Of a DNA stretch of 64,000 nt, positions 18,351 to 30,000 are shown in pieces. The notes beneath the pieces were generated by a model. That model saw nothing but the letters and a program-made list of their open reading frames with translations. It had not been told where the DNA came from and did not search any database. The position numbers and the translations under genes were made by a program. How positions within the stretch are numbered: position 1 is the first letter of the stretch; every line of letters starts with the position of its first letter. This DNA is from SAR86 cluster bacterium (GTDB taxonomy: Bacteria; Pseudomonadota; Gammaproteobacteria; Pseudomonadales; Pseudohongiellaceae): the NCBI GenBank assembly GCA_002401885.1, contig NVUL01000046.1:1-64000 (forward strand). The letters run 5' to 3'.

Positions 18351-19481
18351 TTAGCGCACAGAGTACTTAGTAAACGCACCACCTGCCTGCGATAGTGAGT
18401 TAGGTCCCTCTGCCGCATAGACATTGCCATCTGCATCAACAGCAATGCCTTCTCCTGCAGTGCCTTGATAGACCCGATTGTCACGCTCAAAAGGCTGGAT
18501 GAAGCCGACAATTCGATCTTCATTCAGAGGGCCAATGCGCACGCCGTTTCTCCAGCCTACGTGACCAGTCGGGCTCGACTCGGAATCGATTGCGTAGACC
18601 ATATCATCATCTGTGATAAACAGTCCGCTGATGCGTCCGTACATATAGCGCGACTCTAAATAGTTGCCCTCTTGGTCGAATATTTCGAGGCGATGATTAC
18701 CGCGGTCGGCAACCCAGAGACGACCCTGTGAATCGAACTCCATCGCGTGCGGCGTGCGGAATTCACCGTGTCTTACGCCGATGCTACCCCATTCTTTAAT
18801 GCGCGTGCCGTCGGGAGAGAACTTAATGATTCTAGCCGTACTGCCCTCTGCGCGGCCCTCCTCCATAGCCTGATTGCTGGTCATACCCTGACCATTGTGC
18901 CCATCGGAGACATAAATGCTGCCATCCGGTCCTACGATCACATCGTTCGGCTGATTGAATTGATTGGGGCCACTACCTGCCGAACCCGCCGTGCCAAGAC
19001 TCATCAGCAATTCACCGTCGGCGCTGAACTGGTGCACCTGTTGACCCTTGGTGCCATCTGAATTTGTCGCGAAGTCAGTTACCCAGACACTACCGTCAGC
19101 AGCAGCGTGAATTCCGTGGGGAGTCATCATGACACCGCCACCAAAATTCGCCAGCACCGCGCCCGTATTGCGATCGAATTTAAATATTGGATCTACTGGA
19201 TTCGTGTCACAGTTGATGGGAGTACCGCCACCGAATGTGCCTGCGCCGCAGCGTTCATAGGCCCAGATATGTCCGTCATTCGGATCGATGTCGATGCCAG
19301 CCGTTGAACCCCAGTTTCTTCCAGCGGGTAGGTCACCCCAATTCTGGGTGACGACAGGGGCGGGATTGGGCAGGCCATCGCCCGAGATAGGATTGCCGGC
19401 ACTTACGCAGCCGGTTAGCACCGCCGATACGCAGGCAAATAGCGTAAATTTGGATAGGGGTGACAGAGACAATGAAGTCAT
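18351..19481 (-). CDS. NHL-repeat beta-propeller lipoprotein, PAL-like
   Basis: ATG 19481 is chosen: AAGGAG lies just upstream, and a lipoprotein signal follows (VSAVLTGC, Cys lipidated). About 376 residues. Six or so NHL blades are visible: TPHGIHAAADGSVWVTD, FNQPNDVIVGPDGSIYVSDG, TPHAMEFDSQGRLWVADRG, and GEGIAVDADGNVYAAEG. The pattern PHG...VTD...SDG...PHA...ADRGNHR matches peptidyl-alpha-hydroxyglycine alpha-amidating lyase (PAL), whose Zn ligands are His residues in such PHG/PHS positions. It may be a lyase or just a binding propeller; the motif match does not prove catalysis. It is a paralogue of the 19785 gene, 303 nt away, and is surface- or periplasm-anchored. Confidence 0.78.
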   Translation of the reverse strand: MTSLSLSPLSKFTLFACVSAVLTGCVSAGNPISGDGLPNPAPVVTQNWGDLPAGRNWGSTAGIDIDPNDGHIWAYERCGAGTFGGGTPINCDTNPVDPIFKFDRNTGAVLANFGGGVMMTPHGIHAAADGSVWVTDFATNSDGTKGQQVHQFSADGELLMSLGTAGSAGSGPNQFNQPNDVIVGPDGSIYVSDGHNGQGMTSNQAMEEGRAEGSTARIIKFSPDGTRIKEWGSIGVRHGEFRTPHAMEFDSQGRLWVADRGNHRLEIFDQEGNYLESRYMYGRISGLFITDDDMVYAIDSESSPTGHVGWRNGVRIGPLNEDRIVGFIQPFERDNRVYQGTAGEGIAVDADGNVYAAEGPNSLSQAGGAFTKYSVR

Positions 19482-19784
19482 GGATGCTCCTTGGGTATTT
19501 TGTTGTTTTGATAAGAAGTACTGCGTCAGAGAATAAAAGCTATCCCGTTGCAAGTCCACTCGTTGCGCCGTCAGCACGGACAAAAACAGACTAATTGGAA
19601 GAGCGCAAGGTAGCGCCTGAGCTTTCTATCGGCGTTAGTTAGTAAGTACTAACAAATCTGAGTTTCAAGCCTGCCTTTTGCTCTTATTTAGCGCATTGCC
19701 TCTAGCGGCGAGTGCGGCAACTAGCAAGCCCCATAGATCCAGCGTCTACAACAATGGACGTTTGACCATCTCACTAGTTGCAGC

Positions 19785-20849
19785 TTACGGCCGAACACGA
19801 ACATATTTCTCGAAGCGCTGACGACCCACTTGCCCCGCATAGATACTGCCCTCGGCATCAGTCGCCAAGAACTCTATGCCGCTGCCGTTTTGTACCTCAA
19901 AGTCGGGAATGAAATCTGTAATCCAGCTAGTCTTGGCATCACCGATGCGAATGCCACGCTGCCAGCCCGGATTCCACTGATCGCCCGACATACCATCGGC
20001 GACGTATATCTTGTCGTTATCATCGATCCAAATGCCGCTCGGTCTGCCGAATTGAGTCCATATAGAAAGAAGCTCGCCCTCTTGATCGAATATCTGTATG
20101 CGATTGTTGCCACGATCGGCAACGAAGAGCCTGCCCTGGGAATCCATCTTCAAGTCATGTGGGTCATTGAATCTGCCCACCTCGCGACTGAGAGAGTCGA
20201 CACCGCCGCCCAGTTGCAACAGCAGTTTGCCATCGGCAGAGAACTTCAGGACACGATTGTTGCCACCACGATGCCCATCGGCTATCCAAACATCGCCGTT
20301 GGCTGCGACCTGCACAGCCGAAGGTCCATTGAAGTGAGTGGCATCATCACCGGCAACGCCTGCTTCACCCAAACGCATCAAAACCTCGCCATCTTGGTTC
20401 AATTTTATTACCTGATGTCCCATCCCTAGAGCGAAGCCATCTGCGCCTCTGTCATCACCCAGCGGTGCGCCTTCGGTCACCCAGAGGTTACCTTCACTAT
20501 CGAGATCGAATCCATGAGGCCATGCAAATAATCCGGCTCCTAAACTCTTTACCACTTTACCTTGGGCGTCTAGTTTGTGAATCGGCGGAAGATCGGAACC
20601 GGCACATTGATTTGTACTACAGCGCTCGACGATCCACATATGCTCTCCATCAGGATCAGGATGGACACCGGTGACTACTCCCATCTCTCGCCCACCTGAC
20701 AGTTCTCCCCAGTGATAGTTAACCTGATAAGGGTTTTCGGAGACGGCTTGTGCCAATGAATGAACGGGGACTAGCAGCGCTAGAATCGAGAGGACTAAGG
20801 CCATCTTTAACTCTGACATTTTACGATCGGGGAAACTTGAGAAGCGCAT
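19785..20849 (-). CDS. Exported NHL-repeat beta-propeller protein, PAL-like
   Basis: Up to 354 residues; the start could also be ATG 20819 (MSELKMALVL), since neither has a clear ribosome binding site. The signal peptide ends near SLA-QA. NHL blades carry WPHGFDLDSEGNLWVTEG, GPSAVQVAANGDVWIADG, NDPHDLKMDSQGRLFVADRG and NNRIQIF, the same arrangement as the neighbouring 18351 protein and as amidating-lyase (PAL) domains. Two PH motifs and the ADRGN element are conserved. Compared with the paralogue it has a normal signal peptide and no lipobox. Both genes lie behind the large TonB receptor on the same strand. The substrate is unknown. PHM-like proteins are encoded 10 kb away. Confidence 0.78.
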   Translation of the reverse strand: MRFSSFPDRKMSELKMALVLSILALLVPVHSLAQAVSENPYQVNYHWGELSGGREMGVVTGVHPDPDGEHMWIVERCSTNQCAGSDLPPIHKLDAQGKVVKSLGAGLFAWPHGFDLDSEGNLWVTEGAPLGDDRGADGFALGMGHQVIKLNQDGEVLMRLGEAGVAGDDATHFNGPSAVQVAANGDVWIADGHRGGNNRVLKFSADGKLLLQLGGGVDSLSREVGRFNDPHDLKMDSQGRLFVADRGNNRIQIFDQEGELLSIWTQFGRPSGIWIDDNDKIYVADGMSGDQWNPGWQRGIRIGDAKTSWITDFIPDFEVQNGSGIEFLATDAEGSIYAGQVGRQRFEKYVRVRP

Positions 20850-21021
20850 AGTTTAGTCCGTGTAGTAAATTGAAATGTTGATAGCAACTACGGGCAGCCG
20901 CAGGACTTGAAGAATCTCCTACCGAATATAACGGAAAATGCAGGAGGAATCACGGCGGGGGTCTGCGGCGAATGCCTTCGCGTAATCCAGGAAAGGGATT
21001 GGCTGTGCCTAACAGCAGAGT

Positions 21022-24000
21022 CTACGGGGAAGTCGGACCGATGTAGATCTCTTGCCAGTTGATGACGCGATCGTGTCCGCGGTAGGAACCAAACTCGATG
21101 ATGCCGCGAGGGTTATCGGTGTAAACACCATCTGCGGCTTCATCATACAAATCGCCAGGCTCTACCGCACCGCCACGCCAGTCGTATTCGAGAAAATACA
21201 GAGAACTTGGTGAATCATCATCGTTAGGATCCAAATCTAGCTCGACCAGAACCCGGCCCACTGACTCAGGGTCTGGAGCTGAAGTGAAGAATGGCCGGTC
21301 AGAATCGTTGGTTAAGTCTGCATCCGAATCGGCTTCCGGATCGCTCTGCCCCTCGAACACAGTAACGGTAACATCGATGCCCGGAGCGCCTTCGATCTCC
21401 GTTACTCCATCCGCAAACGGGGCAAGTGGAGGGAGGTAGTCGGCGCCGGCATCCTCATAGGTACCAGGCACGTACGCTAATTCCTCTGCACCATTGGTCT
21501 GTACAATGGCGGTACAACTATCGGCGGCGTTAACTACGAAGTCATTGCCATCGTAGTATTCTATGCGTATGCCAATATTTAAGTCCTCAGATTCGGAACC
21601 GAAGGCATTCTCCACAATCAGTCTGCCGTAGCGGAATTCGTGCTCAGCAATTTCGGCAAACTGCCACGGACCTACTAATGGATCTACATCCGGCGCACCA
21701 TCATCCAATTCGACGTCGAAGACATCTAGCAAGACATCGTTGGATGCGACAAGATCGTCTGTGTCACCATCGTTGATGTTATTGTCAGTAGGGTTGATGG
21801 AAATTTTTACATTTTCTAGGGGCGCATCTTCAACGCCGCTGGCCTGGCGAGTTATTCGCAAATCTCCGGACAACAATATTTGCCCGGCACTCCAATCGTC
21901 CATAGTGCTAACCGTCAACGATCCAAATTCATCCGGAAAGGTGCTTCGCTCAAATCGCATATCCGCAACTAAATCAATATCTGCTCCAACATCGACATCG
22001 ATAATCCCGCGTATATCAAGTTCAACGAAACTGTTGAGCTTTGCAAAACCACCAAAGTAGTTCTGCAATGTAGTTGTCTGAAAATTCTTCGCCTCGAGCG
22101 TGATGTTGATAGTAAAGTCTTCACCCATATAGGTAAACGGGGAGGCCATGGCACAGACCATTTCCTGATTTGAGCGAGGCCCAAAGCTTGAGCTAATCAG
22201 CTCGAAGTTATTGGGGTAGATGCGCCCCACATTGCGTGCGCCACCGACCACACCCTCAACGGCTGTGTAGGGAACTGTCTCGAAGTAGTTGATTAGATTC
22301 CTTCCTATATCGTCATCGACTAGTTCGGCAGCAAGATCGAATATGCCGACCTCATCAATGGCTATGAATTGAGGCCCGCTCACACCATTGCTGAACGACT
22401 GAAAAACATCGCTGGAGCCGTCTACGATGACCATAGTGCCCACCACTCCAGCCGGCACGCCGGGGTTGGCCGCGCCGCCATTTGTTGGATCAGTTGTAAG
22501 CACACTGACTATAACGGTGTTGTTGTCTACAGCTTCGTCGCCGAAATTCGTTGCCACTAAATTATCCGATAGATCGGCTTCGAAATCCGCTATGCCGTCG
22601 TTGCCTGGCGAGCCATCTACTAGCTCCACATCATCACCCTGTTCCCAGATTACTGCTGAGACTGTTGCATTGAAGCCCACACCCGCGCGTGCAAAAGCCG
22701 AGCCATCCGCATCAGCTGCGAGAGACAGGTCGACAGAATTACCTCTGTCATCACTGAAATCGATATCGAAGGCAAAGGGCCTAACAACGAACGTGCTGCT
22801 CGCTCCATTAATTGTGTCGCCGGAAGCGGTGGCGATAACGTCTTCAAAGGGTAGATCATATTCAGCATGCAGTGAAATCTGCCCTGCATCGGGATAGATG
22901 AAATTGATTGGCGCACCGATATTGGCCTCACCATCGATTACCAGACCCAGATCAGAGAACTCCAATGTTAGATCGGTGGCTGTCACCTGTTGCTCTGGAT
23001 TCAATGTATTTCCATTGAATACCGGCACCGATCGTTCGACTAAACCTGAATCGAATATGGACATAGCGGAGACATCACAGCCCATGGGATCTATACAGAG
23101 CCCGGCGAATGTCACCGTGACCACATCGCCATCGTCAACAATTGATTCACAGGCTGCAGCCGCGTTCTCGCCCGGGATTGGCACACTACGCACGATCTGT
23201 AGTGTCACATTGCCCGACGCGGGGGCCGTCAGCGCAGGCTTGCCTGCGATCTGAAATGGCAACGTGGTACTCAGGGCGCCGGTATCTTGATCGTAAAACA
23301 ACAATCCCGCTTCGGCGAAATCGGAGTTGGGATCATGGCTGTCATCGAAGGGCAGCGCAGTCTGTTTGATTTCGGTAAATGTGCCATCGGTAAGATCGAT
23401 ATTGACCGTCGCTCCATCACCGGCTGGGTCTGTGTAGTTGAATGCTAGCTGCACAGAAGATTCTCCCCCTGGAAATATATAAGTTCCCATGCCATCTGTA
23501 TCAGATACAAGAGCACCGATATCAGTCAGGGTTCCTCCACCAGAGATAATTCTCGCCCAGGTGCCGGAGTTATTAAAGGTAGAAAGATTTAGAACTGTGG
23601 CTGGGTCAACATCAACCGGATTGTGCTCAAAGCTATGGGCCGTGATGGTAACCCCGGACGCAACACAGGCGAGCCCGGTTGACGGGATATCAATGTGGTA
23701 GTGATTCATTCCACCGGTGGCACAGGCGTTGGTGCTGGTCGTGATCTCGAAATTGTCGACCGTGAAGGTGCCCAACACATAACCGGAAACCAACACCCAG
23801 CGCACATACAGATTCGCGTCAGTTCCATCGATGATAATCAGGTTTGGGTCGTCGGGGATGTCGTCTGCCGCAACGTTCGATATAAATGCACTTATATCGA
23901 TCGTTTCATTAAAATCGGAGCCACTCGTTCCATCCAACATGTCATAGGTTTGAACCGTAACGTAGTCCACATCGTCGTTGGAAATTTGCAATTCGATGAC

Positions 24001-27000
24001 ATCGCCGGAATTACTGGCAGATTGGAAGCCGTAATCGAACTTAATCAGTACGGGTTCGGCATAAGTAAACAGTCCGAGGCCTGCTGCGCGCGTCATGCTC
24101 GGGTCGATAGCGCCACCATCCGTCGTTAAGTTAGACGTGAATGTCAGCTTGCCCCCCGTCATCTGTATATTACCAGTGCCCATGCCCAGCCCTGAACCCG
24201 GGCCTGTGGCCATGCCATTCAATGCATCGACCTCAGCCCAGTCGAACGACCAGCCTGCACTGCCGTCGTTGTTATTCAAAGCTGCCACTGCAAAATTATC
24301 TTGGTAGTCAACATCGGTACTGACTAGATTAAATACAAACGGGCTGTCGTTATCTTCATCGACGACGAAGCCATTGGTGACGCTGACGCTCACCGAATCG
24401 ATCACAGGCGTGACCTCTGAGACATCCAGAGTGAGAGTAACTTCACCGTTATCGGCTAAGGCAAAGGTATACAGCGCCTGGCCGTTATCTGTGCCACCAC
24501 CGTAGCTATTATCGAGGTTGGCAGGTGTACCCGTATCCACACTCCAGATGCCATTCTCCGGCATCGAGTCTGTAGTGATTAGAATGCTGCCTTCGTAAAT
24601 CGTATCTGTAACGTGGGTGTTAACTCCCAGGACTTTATGTTTACGAATCCGGATCGTGGCCGGTGCACAGGCATTGCCCGGTGTGATTTGTGAAATATCA
24701 AAGTGACCCAAATGCGCCGGCTCGATGAGATGCAACGCATTGAGCTTAAGATCGCCTTCCGCAGTATCGAATACACCGATAGGTATGCCGCCATTAAATA
24801 AATTTGTTGCCGTTGTTGCGGTGGGAGTAGGTCTGCTACCTGCATCGATAGTTATCTCGGCCACGTCATCTCGACCCACGACTACGTTGTTATCTCCCAG
24901 CACCGCACCCTGCACCTCCGATGACACGACGATGGTATCGAGCGCCAGAGTTGAGTCTGCAGGATCGACGCGCAGATACAACGCGTCAACCTGCGCATCG
25001 ACCGCGTCGAATACGTTGTTATCCTCGGCATCTAGATAGATCGAGAATGTGCCGGCAACGGGGTCGTACTGAACCAGGTCCGAATCACTCCATAAGACGA
25101 TACCCCCATCGCTCGCAGGGCCTGCCGTGGAGAATATTATCTTGCGATCAGCGAGCGCTAAACCCTCATCAAGCATATAGACAGCATCGATATTGAGATC
25201 GATGGCATCGCCGCCGTCGTCGGTAATCAGAGCGCCATCGAAGAGTAGCGTGGCTGTGTTTAACAACTTGTCGTATAAGACAATATCGTCTTTGTCGAAC
25301 GCCTGACCATTTGTGCCTATGGTGTTGCCATCTTCATTCGATGAGAGCAGTACCTGACCGTTGGGCAATAGATGAATAGCATTAGGATCGCTCACGTTGT
25401 AGCTCGGGGTCGTGGCACTATCTATAAACAGCGAAGCCGCATCCAGAGCAGGATCGTAGAGCACAATATCGTCATCGCTGAAATCCGACAATAATCCACC
25501 ACCCGAACCTAGCGAGGTCGTGTTCAGCGCGGCCGCTGCCGAAACAGAGAGCAGGAATTTATCGGTCACCGCAGCCGGAACCGGCTCTATATTGTCTGTT
25601 GTTCCTGAGGTGTTATTACCGGGCACGATATCGAAGTTGTAGGTGCCTGAAGATACTTGAGCGGTGTTGGTAACCGGGGTCGGGCTTGTGCCAAGCACAT
25701 CGCCCACTAGGGTAATTACTGAACTCTCGCCATTAAGCAGCGGCGTCATCAATCCCACTGAATTATCGAATGTACAAACCAACTGATCAGGCACTCCAAC
25801 ATTGACGTTACAAGTCCAGAAGTCACCGCTGGCACTATCGAAATTTAGATCAGACGGCTCATTATCTATAATCGTCATTGCTGGCTGAGTAAGGCCGGCC
25901 ACAATATCATCCGGGCCGTTGTTGGTTACCGTGATGGTGTAAAGAATCGTATCAGAGCTTCCCTCTTCTAAAATCGTAGTTACTTCTTTAACAACGGAAA
26001 GATCGGTTTCGATGCCTTGCACATTAGTCGTAATGCTATCAACGTTGTTGTTACCACCGGTCTTGTCATCAATATCGTTAATATCCAGCGTGCCGCCTTG
26101 CAGGTCGTTCACGTTATCAAATTCCGGCGGCTCACAATTGCTGGTAGGAGTAGGTAGGATGCCGGTGCTAGCGCCCAGGCAAGTACCATCGGAATGCTGG
26201 ACTCTGACGATCAGCTTCGCATCGTTGTTCAAACTTGGAAAAAATGCAGGCGGAGAAGCTATGGTCACTGTGGCACTCACGGTAGGAAGGCTCGCATCAC
26301 CCAAGCCGCCTATGCCGAGGTTTGCCGTGATGTCGTAGGTACAGGTGAAGGCAGTAGCCGAATTTCCCGAGTCGCTGCAGACCCAACCGGTTCCAGTTAT
26401 TTCACCGCCGCCATCAGCAAATGTCATCCCGGAGGGCAACTCGCCCACCAACTCAATGATGCCTGTGGCTTCGCCAAAGGTTACTGCTCCGTTGCCGTTG
26501 TTCTTGACCTCGATGTTATACACGCCGTTGCTGCCTACTTTATAGGAGGCGTCTGCTTCAGTAATGATTACCTCGATGTCTGCAATCGGTGCGTTGCTAA
26601 CACTAATTATTTCCGCAACCAACAGCACCAGATCCTGGTCAGCTGCGTAGCGTGTAGTAATCTCCTCGGCCAAGTCTGTTGGATCGGCAAATTCATAGAG
26701 AATGTCACCTATCTCATCGCCGTCAATAAAATGAGTATCTATATCCACGCCATAGCTCAAACCGTATTCGGTTAGAGCCGCTCCGGGAGGAGTGAATGGG
26801 AATACGGCGGGATTCGGAAAATCTATTTCAACACCATTGGATGGATTGCCATTTACTCCAGATGAGTCGTCGAAAATATACTTGTATTCAGTCGGCTCTC
26901 CGGTACCACCGGTGAATACATCTGTAAGTGCGTAGACTGGACGCGTAATGGTGCCATTAAATTCTTCGTCCGCTGGATTGAAATCCGTAGTAAGGCCATT

Positions 27001-30000
27001 GAATGTGCCCGGGTCGAAATCTCCGGGTGTATTCTGGATAGTTAGGGACTCGTTGGTTCCAGAAATAGCGGCATCCCCTTCAACGGTTATGTGGGTCACC
27101 TGCCCGTTAGGCGTATTGCTGACAGTGTCGCGCCCGGCAATTCGAAAATTTCGCGGCACCAAGGTAAATGCCGAGTGCTGAAAAGGCTGAAATCCATGAA
27201 ATAGATTGATCACCCGCAGTTGCTCATAAGGGTTCTCATAGACAACTACTAGTGCGAATCCGCCTGCACAGGAACCACGGTCGATCCAGGGTTCGTTATC
27301 GTCTATTTCGATGTTGGTGATGGTGTAGTCACCATTCGGGTCTTCATCCGAGCCTGTGCCTTCGTTGCTGGTCCCAACCATCAAGCCGGTCACATCCTTA
27401 TAAGCTACGTAAAAATCCGCGTTGCCATCGCTTCCCGCATTCTCGATAGCGAAAATATCGTCTGCTGTAATATTAGTAACATTGAAACCACCTAGGCCAT
27501 TCGGCGTACTGAAGGTAACGTTGTCAAAGTTGGCCGGCGTCTTAGTGTTCGGATAGGCACCGAAGCCGTCCATATTGGGCAAGTCGAATGATCCGGAAGC
27601 GAACCAGTAAAGCCATGCCGCCCGCACATCCGAGTCGAATTCTCCAGCGGCACTAAATGGCGCACCGTTTGCAGCCAAAACGCCATCGGCCGCATCGGGC
27701 AATTGCAGATCAGCCGTCGCCTCGAGCGGGCTAACCAGACTGCAGACGCCACTGGTGTTAGGTGCATCTTGATAAGAGGCACCTATTGCTCGATAGCTCA
27801 GGTTCCCGGAATAGGTTCGAAACAAGACCACCGGCTCGAAACCTACTGCAACTGCTGGCCCTGAGATCAGAGGATTAAATGCCGCAATTACATGCGTATG
27901 TCTAAACGTCGGGTCAATGCTCATAGTCTGGTCGATCGTAATCGCCGCCGCATTGGACGCGTTTCCAGAAGCTCCACCAAATCCAGCGCCGGGTGTATCG
28001 GTGGGCTGAGGACTAAAATTAACCATCGGAGGACTTGGCGAGACATCTGAGGTGTCGGCCGGGTTGCCGATGCCTACGATACTCAGAATTAGTGCATTGT
28101 TTTGAGTCGTTGTTAGAATCGTGGAAGCTATGGTGATGGCATTATCCGCAGAACCAGACGCATTTATCTGTCCATCATTAGGAGTTCCAACATCTTCAGC
28201 GGGAAAAGTCTGCTCTACATCGGTTAAGAAGAATGCACAGGCGGCCAATGCTTCGTCGTTGTTATGGAATATTTCCACATTGTAATTGTTTGCGAGCGCA
28301 GGTAATAACTGTTCATTCATGGCCCAAAGCGTCGTGTAGCTACTATTGGGGCTCTCATCTATTCGAGTTTCGATCAGACGCTCAGCTTGGCCGACGACAT
28401 TGAACGATTGCCCGTTAAATTGCACATCGGAAACTGTTAGCAATGATCCGTTTCCTGGCCCCTCCATACTCGTTCCTACCGCCACCATTCTCCCTTGAAG
28501 GTTCGGGTCAGTATCCTGCGCGGTGATTGGAAGTGAAATAGTAAATGAAGGGGCGTTCCCAGCAGCACAAACTCGCTGTGCTACAGCCGGTATACAAGAG
28601 CCAATTTCAAGACTCGGATCAGCCGCTCCTTCTTCTACCATTACCCCATCTAGGGCCAGCGCAATAACTTCATCGACTATGTCTATATTCACCGTTTCTG
28701 AATTCTGATTAGTGAAATCGAGAACTACAACACCGTTGTCAGCAGTATCGAAAAGGTAGGAGGCCTCACCTCCGTCTATCACAACGTTGGTCAGACCGTT
28801 GGTTCCAGTATTTACAGTCCAATTGCCATTGTTCGTATCCGTTGATAAATTCATCTGTCCTGCATAATTAAGAGCGATTGCTCCCGCACTATCAAACACC
28901 TCGATAGTTACCGCCTGAATTTCGCAGGCTGTTAGGCTAGCGTCGCTATGCAGAGACCCACCGCCACCATCGAAGCTAATCTGAAATGTACAAACATCTA
29001 TAACGAGATTTGGATCATCCGTACTACCTGGATTGCCTGGGTCAGTAGTAATCGTATCGCTGACATTGATATTCATTGCGGCTGCTGCGGCAGCAGTGTG
29101 CGTGAAATTTAGTATGACCACACCGTCGTCATCATCCACATCTGTACCAGGATTGGTATCGATGAAGGTGTAGCTAGCGGCGCCGTCTTCACCGAAGGAA
29201 TCTATTACTGTGCCAATGGCGGAAGCGTCTTCTGACCACGATCCGAACCCAGTACTGGTGCTGAGATTGATAGTACCGGTGTAGTCGGTTACCGGGTCGC
29301 CATCGAAATCCACCAGATCAATGCGCACCTGCTTAATAGAACAGACATCGGTCTCAAAAGGCGCCGTATCGCTAGGGAAACTGATGTTAAAAACGCAGGC
29401 TCGGTAGGTGAGCGTTGCGCTCGTATTGACCAGTGTAAAGTTCGATATCGTGGCGGTGAATGTTACATCGTCTCCCGCCGGAACCGCGAGCACACTGTAG
29501 TCGACGGTAAATTCGCCATCGTCATCGACATGAAATTTATAGCTGGCGAAGCCGTCATTGCCACCTGGACCCGATAACACGTTCGAGCCTGAGGTCTGCA
29601 CATAGTTACCTGCCAAGGTGGAGGTTTGTAGTATCACTGTGCCGTTGTAGTCGACAGCATCAGTGCCGCCGGGAGTTGTTAACTTGTAGGTCACAGATTC
29701 GCCAGCGCGGCAAACGTCTGCTGGAGCGCCAAAGTTAGCAGCAGTAACAGTCAGGATGCACTGTGCTACATCGATCGTTGGCGTAGCGCCACCCTGTGGC
29801 AGTGCGACTCCTTCATCAGTTAAGCCCGTCGCGCCGAAATCTAATCCAGTGACTGCAATGGAATTACGAAAATCGAAGGTAACTGCGCCGTTCTCAGTGC
29901 CATTGAAATCATAGCTAGCAGTACCGTCGCCGACGCCTCCTCCGGTTAGGGAACCCGGATAGGGTTGTTCGGCCAGGTTTTCGAACCAGAGACCTTGCCC

